From: Ambrosia x helenae
Taxonomy: Eukaryota > Streptophyta > Magnoliopsida > Asterales > Asteraceae
DNA: 64,000 bases
Direction of reading: 5' to 3'
NCBI GenBank assembly: GCA_030844895.1
Contig: CM061229.1
Location: 122,835,682 to 122,899,681, forward strand
Shown piece by piece: positions 37,396 to 50,036 of this stretch. The notes beneath the pieces are model-generated. The model made no database searches, was not told the origin of the DNA, and saw only the letters and a program-made list of their open reading frames with translations. Both the position numbers and the translations under genes were made by a program. Within the stretch, counting starts at the first letter, position 1. Each line of letters opens with the position of its first letter.

Positions 37396-37885
37396 CTAGC
37401 TGATTACCCCGGGAAGGTCTCGGGGTTGAAAATTCTAATATGATTTAATAAAAAATAATAAAAGAAGAAAACATACCAAACGTAAAACTCACTAAAAAAG
37501 CATTTTTTTTCATTTTTTGTATAGCATTATGGTACTCGTTGGAAAGATAATAAAACGCTCGTTAACTTAGTGTAATTTTTTTCTTTAAAAAATTTCGTAT
37601 ATAAAAGATATTAACATTTAAAAGTCATGGGAGAAAACATGAGAAAGAAAATTTAATTTTGTTTTTAAATTCTTATTTTTTTCCTAAAATAACTCCATGG
37701 ATATATAGATAGATTTTTAATTTATTAAAAAAAAACTAAAAAAAAAAAAAAAAACTCTCATAATGCAACGTGGCACATTTAAAGGGGGGTTGAGGCCTCC
37801 ATTGAATAACACATCATCATAATTCAATTCTTTGACCTCTCAATGACACATTATCATAATTCAATTCTTTTATTAATAATATAGA
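37396..37885 (-). mobile_element. short non-autonomous Helitron, 490 bp
   Basis: On the minus strand the 5' end reads TCTATATTATTAATAAAAG (from 37885). The 3' end has the hairpin CCCCG-AGACCTTCC-CGGGG, ten bases, then CTAG (37399-37396). Flanks are A (37395) and T (37886), the Helitron target dinucleotide. Near its 5' end it holds a direct repeat of about 20 bp around CATAATTCAATTCTTT. Confidence 0.78.
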
Positions 37886-37899
37886 TAGATGTATCACTA

Positions 37900-38460
37900 A
37901 CCTGTTCCAATGGGTTCACATCTATATGGCTTATGGGCTCACTAATTTTTATATATCGCTTCTAAGTAAATTTTTAAAATTAGTGGTTCGTGTGAACTCA
38001 ATGGTCTAAAACATAATTATACGATATTGGTTTGATATACTTTAAACAGAAGAAAAAAAAAAAAAAAAAAGCAAAGAACCCCATACTATATGATTTATTT
38101 TTTAAATCCCTACACTATCCATTTCAATAAAAGCAAAACTTTAAATCCACTTGGTAAAGTGACTTTGCAAGTTTGCATTCTCTTTTGAATCTTTCCACGT
38201 TATTTTGAATCTTCCTATGGATGATTGGATGTCGTGAGTGACTTATGTGGAATACAAATATTCACATATATTATAGTTTTTCTAAACTTATTAAATGATT
38301 AAAAAGGTGAATCGAACTGGATGAACTCATTTGGTGTGTCTTGTTACATTTAATTGAAACAATTTTGAATTTATCATGGGCCGGACTCAAAGGCTCTAGT
38401 CAAGGCACCGCCAAATATTGCTAGGCTTATCCAATGGAAACCACACAACCGGTGGGCCAA
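37900..38460. other. gene-free, AT-rich
   Basis: Apart from an A run at 38048-38070 I see no open frame, repeat or element end in this stretch. Confidence 0.35.
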
Positions 38461-38464
38461 ACAC

Positions 38465-38735
38465 CTTTCAGTTTTAACCAACCATCTTATGGTTGAGTGG
38501 TATGGAAGCTCAATGATAGAAGACCTATGCCTGAAAGATTATAGGTTCCACTTTTGAGAGCGCCAGGTTTTACCGATTATTCCATTGTCGTGCTTTCGGA
38601 CAGGTGAATGGTCGTGTTTTCCCCAAAACTGGTGGCTGGTAGGTTAGGGCTCCATCCATCCGGGTTAGGCCGGCTAGGGCTTCACTTAGCCATTGGAATC
38701 CGGGTAGTTTTACATTAAAAAAGATTTCACTTGTT
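38465..38735 (+). mobile_element. SINE-like element
   Basis: ATGGTTGAGTGGTATGG near 38490 and ATAGGTTCCACTTTTG near 38545 look like A and B boxes. The 3' end reads CCGGGTAGTTTTACATTAAAAAAG. The body resembles the SINE at 36489 in layout but not in sequence. No target duplication was found, so the ends are approximate. Confidence 0.5.
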
Positions 38736-38860
38736 ATTGGTGCAAATATATTAATAAGTGAATTAATTACACTTGAAGTACATATTTATTAAAAATCACA
38801 TAACCGGTTTCATATTATTCGTAAACAAAACATGATTGGCCCCTAAGCATATATGAGATT

Positions 38861-39172
38861 TGAAAGACAAATCTTGATTTGAAGGATTATCCATACAATA
38901 TGTGGGCTAAAATTAAAGTGGGTTCGAAGATAAATATAGTGGTTTATTTATAAAAGTAGTTTGAATTATTGGTTTAACAAATGGTTTATTGAGTTGCTAT
39001 TAATTAATTGTTTAATTAGTGTTTGAGTCGGGTTAGGATTACAATTAGTTTAATATAAATAGATAGTTAAGGCTATTGCATTTTGTATGCTTTGGTTGAT
39101 AATAATAAAGAGTTGAACAAGTTGTTCAATCTCGTGTTTTCTATATTCGATCAAGGGCCTAATTTTCCAACA
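38861..39172 (+). mobile_element. solo LTR, 312 bp
   Basis: The segment starts TGAAAGACAAATC and ends TTTTCCAACA, with a perfect 5-bp duplication AGATT (38856-38860 and 39173-39177). TATAAATAGA at about 39052 and AATAATAAAG at about 39101 could serve as promoter and polyadenylation signal. No internal domain or second LTR is nearby, as expected after LTR-LTR recombination. The left end differs from the usual TGTTGG, a small caution. Confidence 0.65.
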
Positions 39173-39325
39173 AGATTATCTTTTCCAGGTTAACATCATT
39201 TATAGTCAGGGAAAACCATGTTACGTTTGTGCATAACTTAAGACAAATAGTGTAGTTTCAATAAATGTGTATTAAATATAATCATTTCTTAATAATTATG
39301 TTACGAGACTTAAAACACTACGATT

Positions 39326-39365
<40 letters not shown>

Positions 39366-39544
39366 AACGGAAAAAATACTATGATTCATTAAAGGTTACC
39401 CTGGGCCTGGATGGCCCAACTGAACTAGCAAAAATGTGGCCCAACATCATGCTCAACCACCAGTCCTCTACATTCTACAACAGCCTATGGGCTATGGGTA
39501 TTTTAGAAAAACTAGAGATGATGATCATGACCAGAGAAGATAAC

Positions 39545-42025
39545 TAACAAATAATTGGATTTTGGATTATTCTGTATAACGTATTCAATAAACATGTTTT
39601 ACTTGGGTTCGTTTAGTAACGATTGATATTTTAACAAGTAACAACTTAGGGTTGAAGTCGCACACATCTAGTAACTCATTTAAATCCATGAACCCAACCA
39701 ATAGGAAGATGTTACCTCTTTTGAATCACTCGAATCCATTTCAATGCTAAAAGGAAGAGGACACCTTTCCAGTTTAACTCACTATCCATTTCAACAAACC
39801 ATCCAATAATATTGTGCCACATCATTCATTAATATAACTTTAAGCAAATAAACATTTCATCTAGCTAGCAAGGTTTGTGAACCCATGATTGCACCTGCGT
39901 CGCCAATCCATGATAGTTGCGATGGGGTTCGTGTGGAACCCATCCTATCATAGAGTGCCCATCTAACCCCCAACCAAACAATAATAATTACGATTATTAA
40001 TTATTATTGTTTTGGTTGAATTCTATGTTTGGGTGACAAGTGAAAGGAGGCAAAAGTTGAGGGGTCGTTTATAGTAATTCTTAAGGTTTGTTTGATAGCC
40101 TCTTAATGAAACTCTTAACCATTCAGCTCTGAATGGTTCAACATTCAGACGGTTTGTTTCAACCCAAATAAAGGCTCTGAATGGAATGGTTAATAGCTGA
40201 ATCATTCAGACTTTGTGCATAGCTGAACCATTCATAACTTAATCATTCAGAGCCTCTTAACCATTAAGACCTCTTAATGATTTAGCACTTAATCAACCAA
40301 ATAGCCCCTTAGTGAATTAAATTAGAGATGAATGCTAGTTTAGTTAAACAAGTATAATTCGGACGCACAATTTAGTCGTCCCCAAACACAAACCCATTCT
40401 CACTCATCAAAAGCCATCATCAATTTCTCTTAAACCCACTATCTCCCTTAGTTTTTCTACCAAAGTCGCCAACAAATTAAGCCAAGAATCATGCCAAGAG
40501 GTTTATGACCACTTGAAAATTTAACCTCAGAAATAAAAATTCACAAATACACTATAACAGTCTCATAAGAAACAGGTAAACAACATCTAGCATCACATGA
40601 TAAGCACAAACAATAGATAGCTAATCAATCAAAACTCCAAACATATAACCTATCAAATAACTTTCACAATGACAGTAATAAAATGGAAACAAAACCTAAC
40701 ACAAAAGTCAACAAAATCCTAAGAAAAAAAAATAATACTTTTTGGAGGAATGTTAACAAAATCCCAAAACAAACATCTAAAAACGACTTGTAGAATGATA
40801 TGATTCAAAGTGATTGATTCTCATTCCATTAGAATTCTCATAATAGCTTCTCACATTTTTGGGAAGTGATGATTACAATGTAAATTATATCAATTATCTA
40901 TAAATACAATATTCAAAAGTCAAACATAGTTAATCTATTACGACTGTTGCTAAATATACAAAACAATCAATAAAGTCACAAGAAATACAAACCTGACCAA
41001 GCCACAGAGAAAACAACACAAAACCGTAGGCACCAATAGAGCCATGTAGTTCTTGTCGATATCATGGACTATTTTGGGCGTATGGGGTGCCTTTGGCCAT
41101 GGGTTACCTCGGGTAGTCGGGACATTATGCATAGATGGTCCTTATAAAAGTGTACCTTATTTGTTTTCATCGTCGCAGGTTCATTCGTGTCGGAAAAATT
41201 TTGGTCAACCGGAGATTAATTCTGCATTTGTATATTTACCATTGTACCAGGACACCATTGGCGAAGCTTGGCTTGGGCCAGGATGGGCCTCAGCCCGCCC
41301 AGCTTTTTTCGCCTATAAGTGTTAAATTACTGATATTTTTCTAAAAATTATTTATGTATTGAGTCTGGCCTGCCCAAATTTTTTAGTCTAAACCAACCTT
41401 ATTTTTTAAAACATTTACTAAAGCCCACAATTATATGTATTGAGTCCACTTTCAAGTCCACAAACAATTACTTAAGCCCACAAACATTACTAACAAACAA
41501 TTACTATTGGGCCAAAAAAAAAAAAAAACCTTATCTCCTAAAAAACAACCGTGAATCGTGAATACTATGCCTGAAGTCGGTACCATACTCTTACCTGTAA
41601 CAAAAATAGTGGTACCGAATTTGAACAAAAGTGGGTACCGAATATCTTACCGAATATATTAATATGGCACGGGTATCTATACTCGTATTTCGGTACGGTG
41701 CTTGTTTTGCTACAACTTTGTTATATTTTTTTTAGCATTAGTAAGGGTACCAAGTACGTAAATCGTTACGAGTATCAATAGTATACGGGTACCAAATTGG
41801 TAAAATTGGTACAAGTACAAATATAGTACGGGTACCGAATAGGTAAAATCGATAAACATACTCTAAATACCAAAGTAAGAAGTAAAGCTTAATATCAAAT
41901 TCATCAGTACATAAAATTCGGTATTTGTACCAATACTGAAGGTACCGAATACCGAAATTAACAAAAGTCGGTACCGTACCTATACTAAATACCCAAAACT
42001 GGTACATGTACCAGTATGGGTACGG
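39545..42025. repeat. duplicated segment, copy A (copy B at 59903-62924)
   Basis: Long colinear stretches match copy B in the same orientation. Examples are AACAACTTAGGGTTGAAGTC (39646), CATTTCATCTAGCTAGCAAG (39853), the palindrome-like TAATAATTACGATTATTAATT (39980), GACCAAGCCACAGAGAAAAC (40995) and the tract of GGTACCGAAT words (41575-42010). A minus-strand frame (about 41080-40950) encodes a hydrophobic peptide ending CGLVRFVFLVTLLIVLYI, also present in B. I do not recognise it. Copy A carries a Tourist-like MITE absent from B. No gene product can be named; it may be an old large transposon or a segmental duplication. Confidence 0.75.
40084..40308. mobile_element. Tourist-like MITE, copy 3, with empty site in copy B
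   Basis: The ends AGGTTTGTTTGATAGCC and AACCAAATAGCCCC are flanked by TTA (40081-40083, 40309-40311). The corresponding position in copy B (about 61122) reads AATTCTTAGTGAATTAA with a single TTA. That shows the exact insertion and the 3-bp duplication, assigning the family to PIF/Harbinger. Confidence 0.88.
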
Positions 42026-42889
42026 GCTGAGTTATTAAAAGTCGTCGGGCTGAGTTGTGATATCTTTTTCAACTACTTATCATTTCTCTCACATTTTCAT
42101 GTATAGTTTTGGTCTTTGCTTTTTAATTTTTTTTAATAGTAATTTGAATTATTAAAGATAAATGGATATTTAGAGTTTTTATTGTTTGACCCGACCCGAC
42201 CTAAACCGGATCGGCGACCCAAAACTTGATGGTAGGAAAAAATTAGGTTAGGTGACTTTCGGCCCAACTTAATCAAATGTTCAAGATCCGCTACTGCAGG
42301 TCACGTTTTTCCTATCAAGTAGATCATTAGAGTGCACATGTTTAAATTGTCAAGAACAAGTGAATTAAGCTTTTTGACAGTCAACACCCATCCGTTCCCT
42401 GTTTCCCTTCCAAACTTTCCCCTAAAATCCACCGATTAAACCATAAACCCACCTCCCAACTGTGCATCATCGCCGTTCACAGCCCCACTGTCACCCCCCA
42501 TCTTCTCCGTCCGCACCCCCATTACCCTAACCCGACCCCACCAACCTTCGCCACCAACATTTCACAACAAAAACCTCCAACGCCGCCACCATATCACCAT
42601 CTCCACCACCGTAGTCCGTAAACCCCTCACCTCCACACCCCACCACAGCCGTCCACCTTTCAAACCACCAAATCCACTTTCCGCGCCCAAAACCAACCCT
42701 CTTCGGCTCTTTGCCACCCTAAACACCTACACTCAACCCTCATCCGATTAACTAACCCACCTCCACAGCTCTATTCTCACACCTACTTCCATCATCTTTT
42801 CTGTTCCTTACCGGGTCCACATAAATTCTCTCTCGATGACAACAAAGAGTCACCTTGACGAGGGCAAAATTCCACCATAGAGCTAAGGG

Positions 42890-44746
42890 GAAAACAATCA
42901 ATCAATAACATTTTTCGTGTCTAATCTGCCGGAAGGTTTGACGTCCGAAGAACTTAGGGGCGAGTGTGGAAGATGCGGGCAAGTGTGTGATGCTTATGTG
43001 GCGAGGAAAAAAGATAAATTCGGGAAGGTGTTTTTGTTTGTTAGGTTTAAAAAGGTGAAAGATACTGATAAGATGGTGAAAGCACTCAACAACATGTCTT
43101 TGTATGGGAGGAAAGTTTATGCTAGGGCTGCGAGATTTAGTAAAGAAGACAATCGACATAGAAGCGCTACTAACGCCGGGAACTTCCAGGTTAAATACGA
43201 GGGCTATCCATCTGTTGTCCGAGGCAATGTAGGGTCAGAGGAGAAGGCTCAAAGTATAGGAGATTACAATGGGATCCTAGGTAATAAGTCGTATAGGGCA
43301 ACCCTTACAGGTAGAGAAGATGAAGTGTCTGCCTCGGGGGAAGGGGGGATATGGGTGAACTTTGATGACAAAGCGGCGGAGGCCCCGGAGTCAAAGATTG
43401 GCAATGTGGTGATTGGTGTTGCGAGGAACTACTTTCGACTTTGTAATCTATTGAACGGGGTCAATGAAGTCAAAGGTATAAGGATGGAAGTACGTTATCT
43501 GGGGGGGGGGGTTAAAGGTCGTAATAATCTTCTTGTCTCCGGAGAAGGTTGCTGAGTTCATTAGTTTGCATGATGTATGGGGTGCATGGTTGACATCGGC
43601 TTGTGAATGGCAAGGTCAAATCCTTGATTACGAAAGATTAACTTGGGTTAAGATAACTTGTCTACCATTAATCTTGCGGTCAGAAGAAAACATGGAGAAG
43701 ATTGCAGCTAGATATGGGGAGATTGTGAGGCATGTTGAGAACAGGATGGTGGATACGGATCTATCCGGGGCATACGTTGGTGTATTAGTTAAAAAGGTTA
43801 GATGAATTGACGAGGAGATCAAGATTAGATTGAGGAATGAAGAATTTTGTTGTTGGATATCCGAAGGGCCAGGAAGATGAGTCCCAGAATTTGTGGGTGT
43901 CGAAGTGGTCGTGATTAGATCAGATTCCAGCCTTACTCAATCACCGGCTATGAATTCGGAGGCGGATGTGGTGGCGGATACAAAGATGATGGTGACTGGA
44001 GAGTTGGGCTCTGGTATTGGAATACGCAAACGGTGACACTGGTGGAAGCCCAAAAGTTCCATGAAGGTGATACGTCTCTGCATGTTGAAAATCAGTTTGG
44101 GAAGTCGCAAGGTATGCGTGTTGCTGTACAGGATGGGACCCACGAAAAGTCCCAAGATTTGTTGCATGGTGAGAATTATGAGGTGGGCCCAAATAAAGTG
44201 GATGGGAGTAATTTTAACTTAAATGGGTTGGGCTAATTAGACCAGGGGGGACTTAATATGTGGGTTTCCATCTTTAATAAGGGTGGGCCTAATTTTAAAA
44301 GGAAAAGGGGCAAAGGACCTGGAGCCCGCTTTGGGAGATCAAGACAAAGAGTCAGGGTAACGGTCCCAGACCTGAACTGTAGAACATCTGAAGGAGAAGA
44401 AGAGACTCCTGGTTCTAGAGGTGAGAAAAAGAAGAGGAGGAGAAGGAAGAGTGGCTGACAAATGGTTATCATCAACCAATCTGAAGAAGATATTAAGGTA
44501 TTAAATGATGGTGGGGGGATCGATGATGGATTTGAATCCGAATGGGCAGAAGAGACAGAGGTTGAAGACAATAGACTAAATGAGGATGCGACTATTATTG
44601 TCGAGGTTAACAAAGCTCTACTAAAAGCTGCCGAGGTAAGTGCAACTATAGGCGTGGTTCAATCGGATGGTCTAGATATGGCGGGTTTTGAACAACATTT
44701 AGACAAATCGATTGAAGATGAAATGGGGCTTAAGGTGTCAAAATGA
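42890..44746 (+). pseudogene. LINE ORF1, RRM-containing nucleic-acid-binding protein
   Basis: The frame opens TFFVSNLPEGLTSEELRGEC (about 42902), the RNP2-like strand of an RRM. It continues with GKVFLFVRFKKVKD (RNP1-like) and YGRKVYARAARFSKED. Further pieces in shifted frames include SPEKVAEFISLHDVWGAWL and LTWVKITCLPLILRSEENMEKIA. These are the DUF4283-like region that follows in plant L1 ORF1. A run of nine G at 43501-43509 marks one frame break. The C-terminal part (44258-44746) is basic then acidic. Known role: coats the LINE RNA. Not functional here. Confidence 0.72.
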
Positions 44747-46914
44747 ATTTTCTATCATTTAATGTTAAGGGTGCATGGGGTGTTGAGAAATCGGCCAAAT
44801 TCAGAAACATTAAAAAATCATTTAATTTATCTTTTTCCGGGTTGCAAGAAACACAGATGGCAACGATTTCAGAAAGTCTTGTGAATAGATTCTGGGACGG
44901 ATTGGTTCATCAAATAGCCGTGGTAGATGCAAATGGTAGATCTGGTGGTCTTATTTCGATTTGGAATTTAACAATCTTCAAGGCACATGTACTCAAAATA
45001 GGTCAACACTTTATTCTAGTAGATGGTGAACTTAGAGGTTTGGAACAACCGTTGTTCGTTATGAATGTTCATGTGCCGACATATCCGAGTTTGAGAAGGG
45101 TATTATGGACAGAAATCAAGGAAATTAAGGAGGTCTATAGAGGAAAATGGATCGTACTGGGGGATTTTAATGATGTGAGATGCGAAGAAGAAAGGTCGAA
45201 CTCTAACTTTGTGGTGGCAAATGCATTAATGTTTAACAATTTTATATATGATGCAGGATTCCTGGAATATAATATGGGGGTCTGAGATTCACTTTTAAGT
45301 CTCCAGACGGCCAAAAGATGAGTAAACTTGATCGAATGTTTGTGAATGTGGATTTCATGTTTATGTGGGCCCTTGTGAAGCTTGTGGCATTAAACAGAGA
45401 TGCATCGGATCATTCACCGGTGGTTCTTTCTTGCTCGGAAACCACTGTGGGCCCATGCCCCTTTCGTTTTTTTCAACTCATGGAATGGGAAAAAAATGGT
45501 CTAAATGAAGTCGTGGGAAGTGGCCTGAACAGCGAAGTGGATGCGAAAAGGGGGGGGGGATATTATTTTGTGTCTCAAATTGAAGAATACTAGCCGTTTT
45601 ATAGATGGGTGGAGAGCGGAAAAAGTTGATGTGGAAGCGGCTTCTGTTACTAATGCTAGAAGTATTCTTAGTAAGTTGGAGGATATTGCCGAAGAGAGAC
45701 AATTAAATGAAGGGGAGAAGGAGGAATGGAAGAAAGCAAAGCTATTAGTAAAAAAATAGGAAGGGGACAGGTTGAAGGATTTGAATAAGAGATCTAAAGT
45801 ACACTGGATCATCAATGGAGATGAAAATTAAGCTTTTTTCCATGGGGTGATCAATTGTAGGAAGGTAAGAAATAAAGTGGATGGGTTGGTTATAGATGGC
45901 AAATGGATTTCGGACATGAAGGTGATAAAAATGAAGATAGTGGAGGCTTTTAAAAGAAGTTCAATGAGCCGATTAAAGTTAGTCCTAGAATGTTGGGGGA
46001 TGGATTCAAGAGGCTCTCCGATGGTGATGCCAATAGCCTGGTAGTGCCTTTTTCAAAGGAAGAAATTCGGGAAGCGGTATGGGATTGTGGTGTGGATGAA
46101 TCACCAGGTCCGGATAGTTTTTCATTCGGTTTTATCAAACATTATGGGGAGTCAATTGAGAAGTATGTGGGTGACATTATGAATGAATTTTATACACATG
46201 GCTCTATCCACTCGTCGTGTAACTCATCATTTGTGGCGCTTATTCCAAAGTGTCAAGACCCGATGACTATTTAGGATTTTAGACCGATTTCCTTGATAGG
46301 AGTTATTGTAAAGATTATATCTAAAGTTTTGGTGGCTAGGTTAAAAAAAGTGCTTGGTAGCGTCATCTCATTTGAACAATCAGCGTTGGTCAAGGATCGA
46401 AATATTTTTGACAGACCTTTAATCGTTAATGAAGCTGTGACATGAGCGTAAAATCTAAGGTGGAACTATTATTATTTAAAGCCGACTTCGAGAAAGTGTT
46501 TGATTGTGTCTTGTGGAAGTTCTTGGTTAATATCATGCACCATATGGGATTCCCTTATACGTGGAAGAAATGGGTGATGGGTATTTTGTGTACGGGAAAA
46601 GCGTCAGTACTTATAAATGGCTCGCCGTCTGAAGAGTTCCAGCTAAAACGGGGTCTTCGACAAGGCGACCCTCTGTCTCCTTTCCTGTTCACAATAGTTA
46701 TGGAAGCTCTACACATGTTGATGTCGAATACGGTCTCCTGAGGGGCTTTTTCAGGTATAAAGTTACCAGATGATGGTTCGATATTGTCGCATTTGTTCTA
46801 TGCGGACGATGCGTTTTTCATCAGGTCTTGGTCAGAGAATAATGTCTTGAACCTGAATAGAATTTTGCGTGGTTTCTCTTTAGCTTCTGGTCTGAAAATT
46901 ATCCTCTTAAAAAG

Positions 46915-46954
<40 letters not shown>

Positions 46955-48590
46955 GGTCAATGTTGATGATTCGAAAGTGGAGGATTTGGCGAGATTACTT
47001 AGATGCAAAAATGCTTGCCTCCCGTTTATCTACTTTGGTTTACCAGTCGGGGATAACATGAAAAGGATTTCGAGTTGGAAAGTGGTGATCGATAAGTTTC
47101 ACTCTAAACTATCCTCTTGGAAAGCAAGATCATTATCTTTCGCTGGAAGAGTGGTGCTGGTAAAAGTGGTTTTAGGGTTGTGCCGAACTACTACTTGTCA
47201 TTATTCAAAGCGCCAGTTTGGCTAATCAAAGTTCTTGAAGGGATCCGTTGGAAATTTTTATGGGGTGGTAATATGGCCTCGGACAAAATTAGATGGGTCA
47301 CGTGGGAGAAGATTTTAAAACCAAAACGGTTTGGGGGGTTAGGGGTGGGAAGCATTGAAGACTTAAACTTAGGTCTCCTCTTGAAATGGTGGTGGCGTGC
47401 CAAATGCCTTCCGGACCAGCTGTGGTGCAAAGTTGTCAAGGCGATTCACGAGGGAAGCAAAAGATACAACTTCGTTCCTTGCAAAAAGAAGATTCCGGGT
47501 TCGTGGGGGACAATTGGGGGTCTAAATAGTCACTTCAGCAAAAGAGGGATTGATTTAGTTGCAAAGTTCAATTGCAAATGTAAGAGAGTTGACTCAGTGG
47601 GGTTCTGGGATGAGTCTTGGTGTGGGATGGTCAGTTTTAGAGAAAAAAATCCAACACTCTTTGGTTTATGTAGACACAAGAGAATAAAGGTGGTTGATAG
47701 TTACGAGGAGTCGGTGTTAAATGGTATCCGGGGTGGAGGTGGTTACCATCAACAATAGAGGAAAAGGAGGAGTTGTCTGGTATGGCTGGGATGCTTAGTA
47801 TAGTCAAATTGAATAGGAACGATGATGTATGGAAATGGGTGTCGAGTGATGCCGTAGTTGAATTTTCGGTAAAAGCTGTGCGAGAGTCACTAATCGGAAG
47901 TCAACAAACCGTGAATCAGGATGGGACTTTTTCTTGGAGTCATATTGCCATTCCGAAGGTCAATTGTTTCCTTTGGAGGGCTTCGGACAACAAGATCCCA
48001 ACTGCGGAAACTTTAGCATATAAGGGTGTTCAAGTGGGTGATGGGTTGTGCAAGAGATGTGGGTCAGAGTTAGAAACAGTCGACAACATTCTTATTGATT
48101 GTTTGTGGGCAAGAGCGGTTTGGTGGTGTATAAGCGAGTGGATTAAAGTTAAGCTGGCAGGTCCTGGTGTGTCGCTTTCGCAACTGATGGTACAATGCTG
48201 AATGTTAAAGTGTGATCAAAAGAAGAAGGAGGTAATCTATGCAATTGTATTATTGGCGTTATGGAAGTTATGGTTAAGTCGAAACAATAAGGTTTTCAAA
48301 GACGTAAACACGACAACATCAAAGTATGTTGATTGAAGATATTAAGGCGAAATTGTATTGGTGGATGATCAAGAGGGCAAGGATTCCGGATATGGACATG
48401 GCTATGTGGTACGAATTCTCGACATTTGATAACGGGTAGCCAAATATAGGGAGTGTATGGGTGGGTGGTGTAGTTGTTATGTTTGTTTTTTGGTCTTGTA
48501 TGTCCCCAGGTAGCCGCCGGCTTAATGGGCTTGGGGTGATTGGTTGTACTGTTATCGGTGATTGTGAATAAAATGTTTCGTTTGTTTGGT
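44743..48590 (+). pseudogene. LINE ORF2, endonuclease and reverse transcriptase
   Basis: The AP-endonuclease-like domain starts MNFLSFNVKGAWGVEK and includes SGLQETQ, LGDFNDVR (about 45157) and DASDHSPVVLS (about 45400). The reverse transcriptase follows with SPGPDSFSFGFIK, DFRPISLIG (46277), KADFEKVFD, LRQGDPLSPFLF (46653) and the catalytic FYADD (about 46795). A zf-RVT knuckle (CKRCGSELETVDNILIDCLWARAVWW, about 48050) follows. A TAG before DFRPISLIG (46273) and a TGA before GAFSGI (46739) interrupt it, along with several frameshifts. A (TA)n run (46915-46951) sits between the RT core and thumb. Known role: target-primed reverse transcription. Confidence 0.82.
46915..46951. repeat. (TA)n microsatellite inside LINE ORF2
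   Basis: About 18 TA units interrupt the coding sequence shortly after the FYADD block. Since LINE copies do not carry it at this conserved place, it arose after insertion. Confidence 0.92.
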
Positions 48591-48977
48591 TCAAAAAAAT
48601 TTGAGCTCGTTCTAACGGGTGGAGATTTTATGAAGCGAAGCATAAAAACTAGATTGAAACACGTAACGAGCATAGTTTGAGCTAACATAAACATATCCTG
48701 AATTCTTACGGAGCCTAAACATGGAAGTACTAGCCGCTATACATATATGCAAAACATCAAAGCTTTTACCAGTTTATTCGAACTTGCAATCAATAAAACC
48801 CCTACCTGAATGTCTGAATCATGGTTCAACCAAACAAAATATAACTGCTACAAATGCAAAAGCTGAAGATACCACCCTAAAAGTCAGTGAATAGGCGGAA
48901 GTAGGTAATTAATTGTTTTATGTATATATATATTTTTTTGAAAAATCATTTTCATTTCATAATTGTCAAAGTAAACA

Positions 48978-49177
48978 AAAATAGTAGGTATGCGGACAAC
49001 AAGTTGCGCCGCCACCTCTATTTGGATTGCGAACCTCAATCTACTAAATAACAACCCCTGCCCCCTGGAGTCGAGATATTGTTATATATGGATAACCTGT
49101 TGGACCCTGGTCATGAAACGGATAACTTCCGGTGCTAGGGAGCCAAAGATATCAAAAGCTTGGGGGATGAAATTATG
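48978..49177 (-). pseudogene. second copy of the repeat-derived coding relic
   Basis: On the minus strand it reads PQAFDIFGSLAPEVIRFM, then RLRFAIQIEVAAQLVVRIPT, parallel to the relic at 20565-20757, with a stop after QVIHI. An A-rich run is adjacent (48930-48990), as for a retroposed 3' end. Confidence 0.55.
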
Positions 49178-49619
49178 TTAGTTCTCTACACAAGATTTAA
49201 CAGGTTTTTCCACTTTCTTCATTTCAGCCCTTCTCATTACTTATCTAGTTATAAATCCATTATCCCTCAAACCAGCTAGAGAGGATAGTTAATACATAAT
49301 TGATTTATCTAAGTAAAATAAATTTCTATAACGTTGAATATCAAAGGTCAATAGCACTTTGGAATATTTCAAAGCTACGACCATGAGGTTGCAATGTTAG
49401 ATATTTATAGTTTTGAGAATTATAGTCGTTACAAACATAAATAAATCATTCGAGAAAGTTGAGTATGAACATTTGGTGCCGTAGCCCGTATGGTATTCCA
49501 TATATCCACGTATTTTCGTTTGATACTTCTTTGTAATTAACTGTCAAGGTAGCATTTGTGTGTTGTGGACCTTTGGTTGTACTCATATTCATTTATCTAG
49601 GTAGATATGTTTAACCGCT

Positions 49620-49800
49620 ATTTGGTGTATTTAGAATAATCGCAACGAGGTGGTATTTGGGCAAAAGCAATGCTCATTACACAAGATCATTGGCGAAATC
49701 AAAGCTTTGAGTCTATTTTTAGTGAAGGCGTGTGCGAAACTAGGTGAATTAGAATGGGAAAAGTGACGTACCTTTAATTTGTCTAATGTTAGGTGGTAAT
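49620..49800 (+). pseudogene. LINE 3' end relic
   Basis: The frame reads NNRNEVVFGQKQCSLHKIIGEIKALSLFLVKACAKLGELEWEK. NNRNxVxF after a Trp-rich stretch is the usual tail of plant L1 ORF2. A stop precedes it (IWCI-stop) and another follows. No upstream domains, so it is a 5'-truncated copy. Confidence 0.6.
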
Positions 49801-50036
49801 TGTGCGATCCTTATGTGTACCTTGGGGGTGTTTGCTAGTAACCCGCTAGCTTTGATATTTAATAAAATTTTCTTTTGTTTGACGTTCAGAAAAACAAAAG
49901 AAAAACTCATATTCGTTTTTGTTAGATAAGAATCATTTAGAGTTAACTTCTTTTTTCTCATTGTGGTTTACAATTTTAACTCTTTTGCCCATCAGTTTAA
50001 AAATAGTCATTTACCCGTATGGTTGCTACTTTTCTC

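Larger units (their letters stand above)
42320..48600 (+). mobile_element. L1-type LINE, full-length but decayed
   Basis: A C-rich leader (about 42380-42900) precedes an RRM-type ORF1 and an endonuclease/reverse-transcriptase ORF2. The copy ends GTTTGGTTC-A7 near 48597. The order is that of plant L1 elements. Many frameshifts and stops make it inactive. I could not find a target duplication, so the 5' limit is approximate. Confidence 0.82.

Noticed and set aside
44233..44613. 126-codon minus-strand frame
   Set aside because: It is the antisense of the charged LINE ORF1 tail; no homology or start context.
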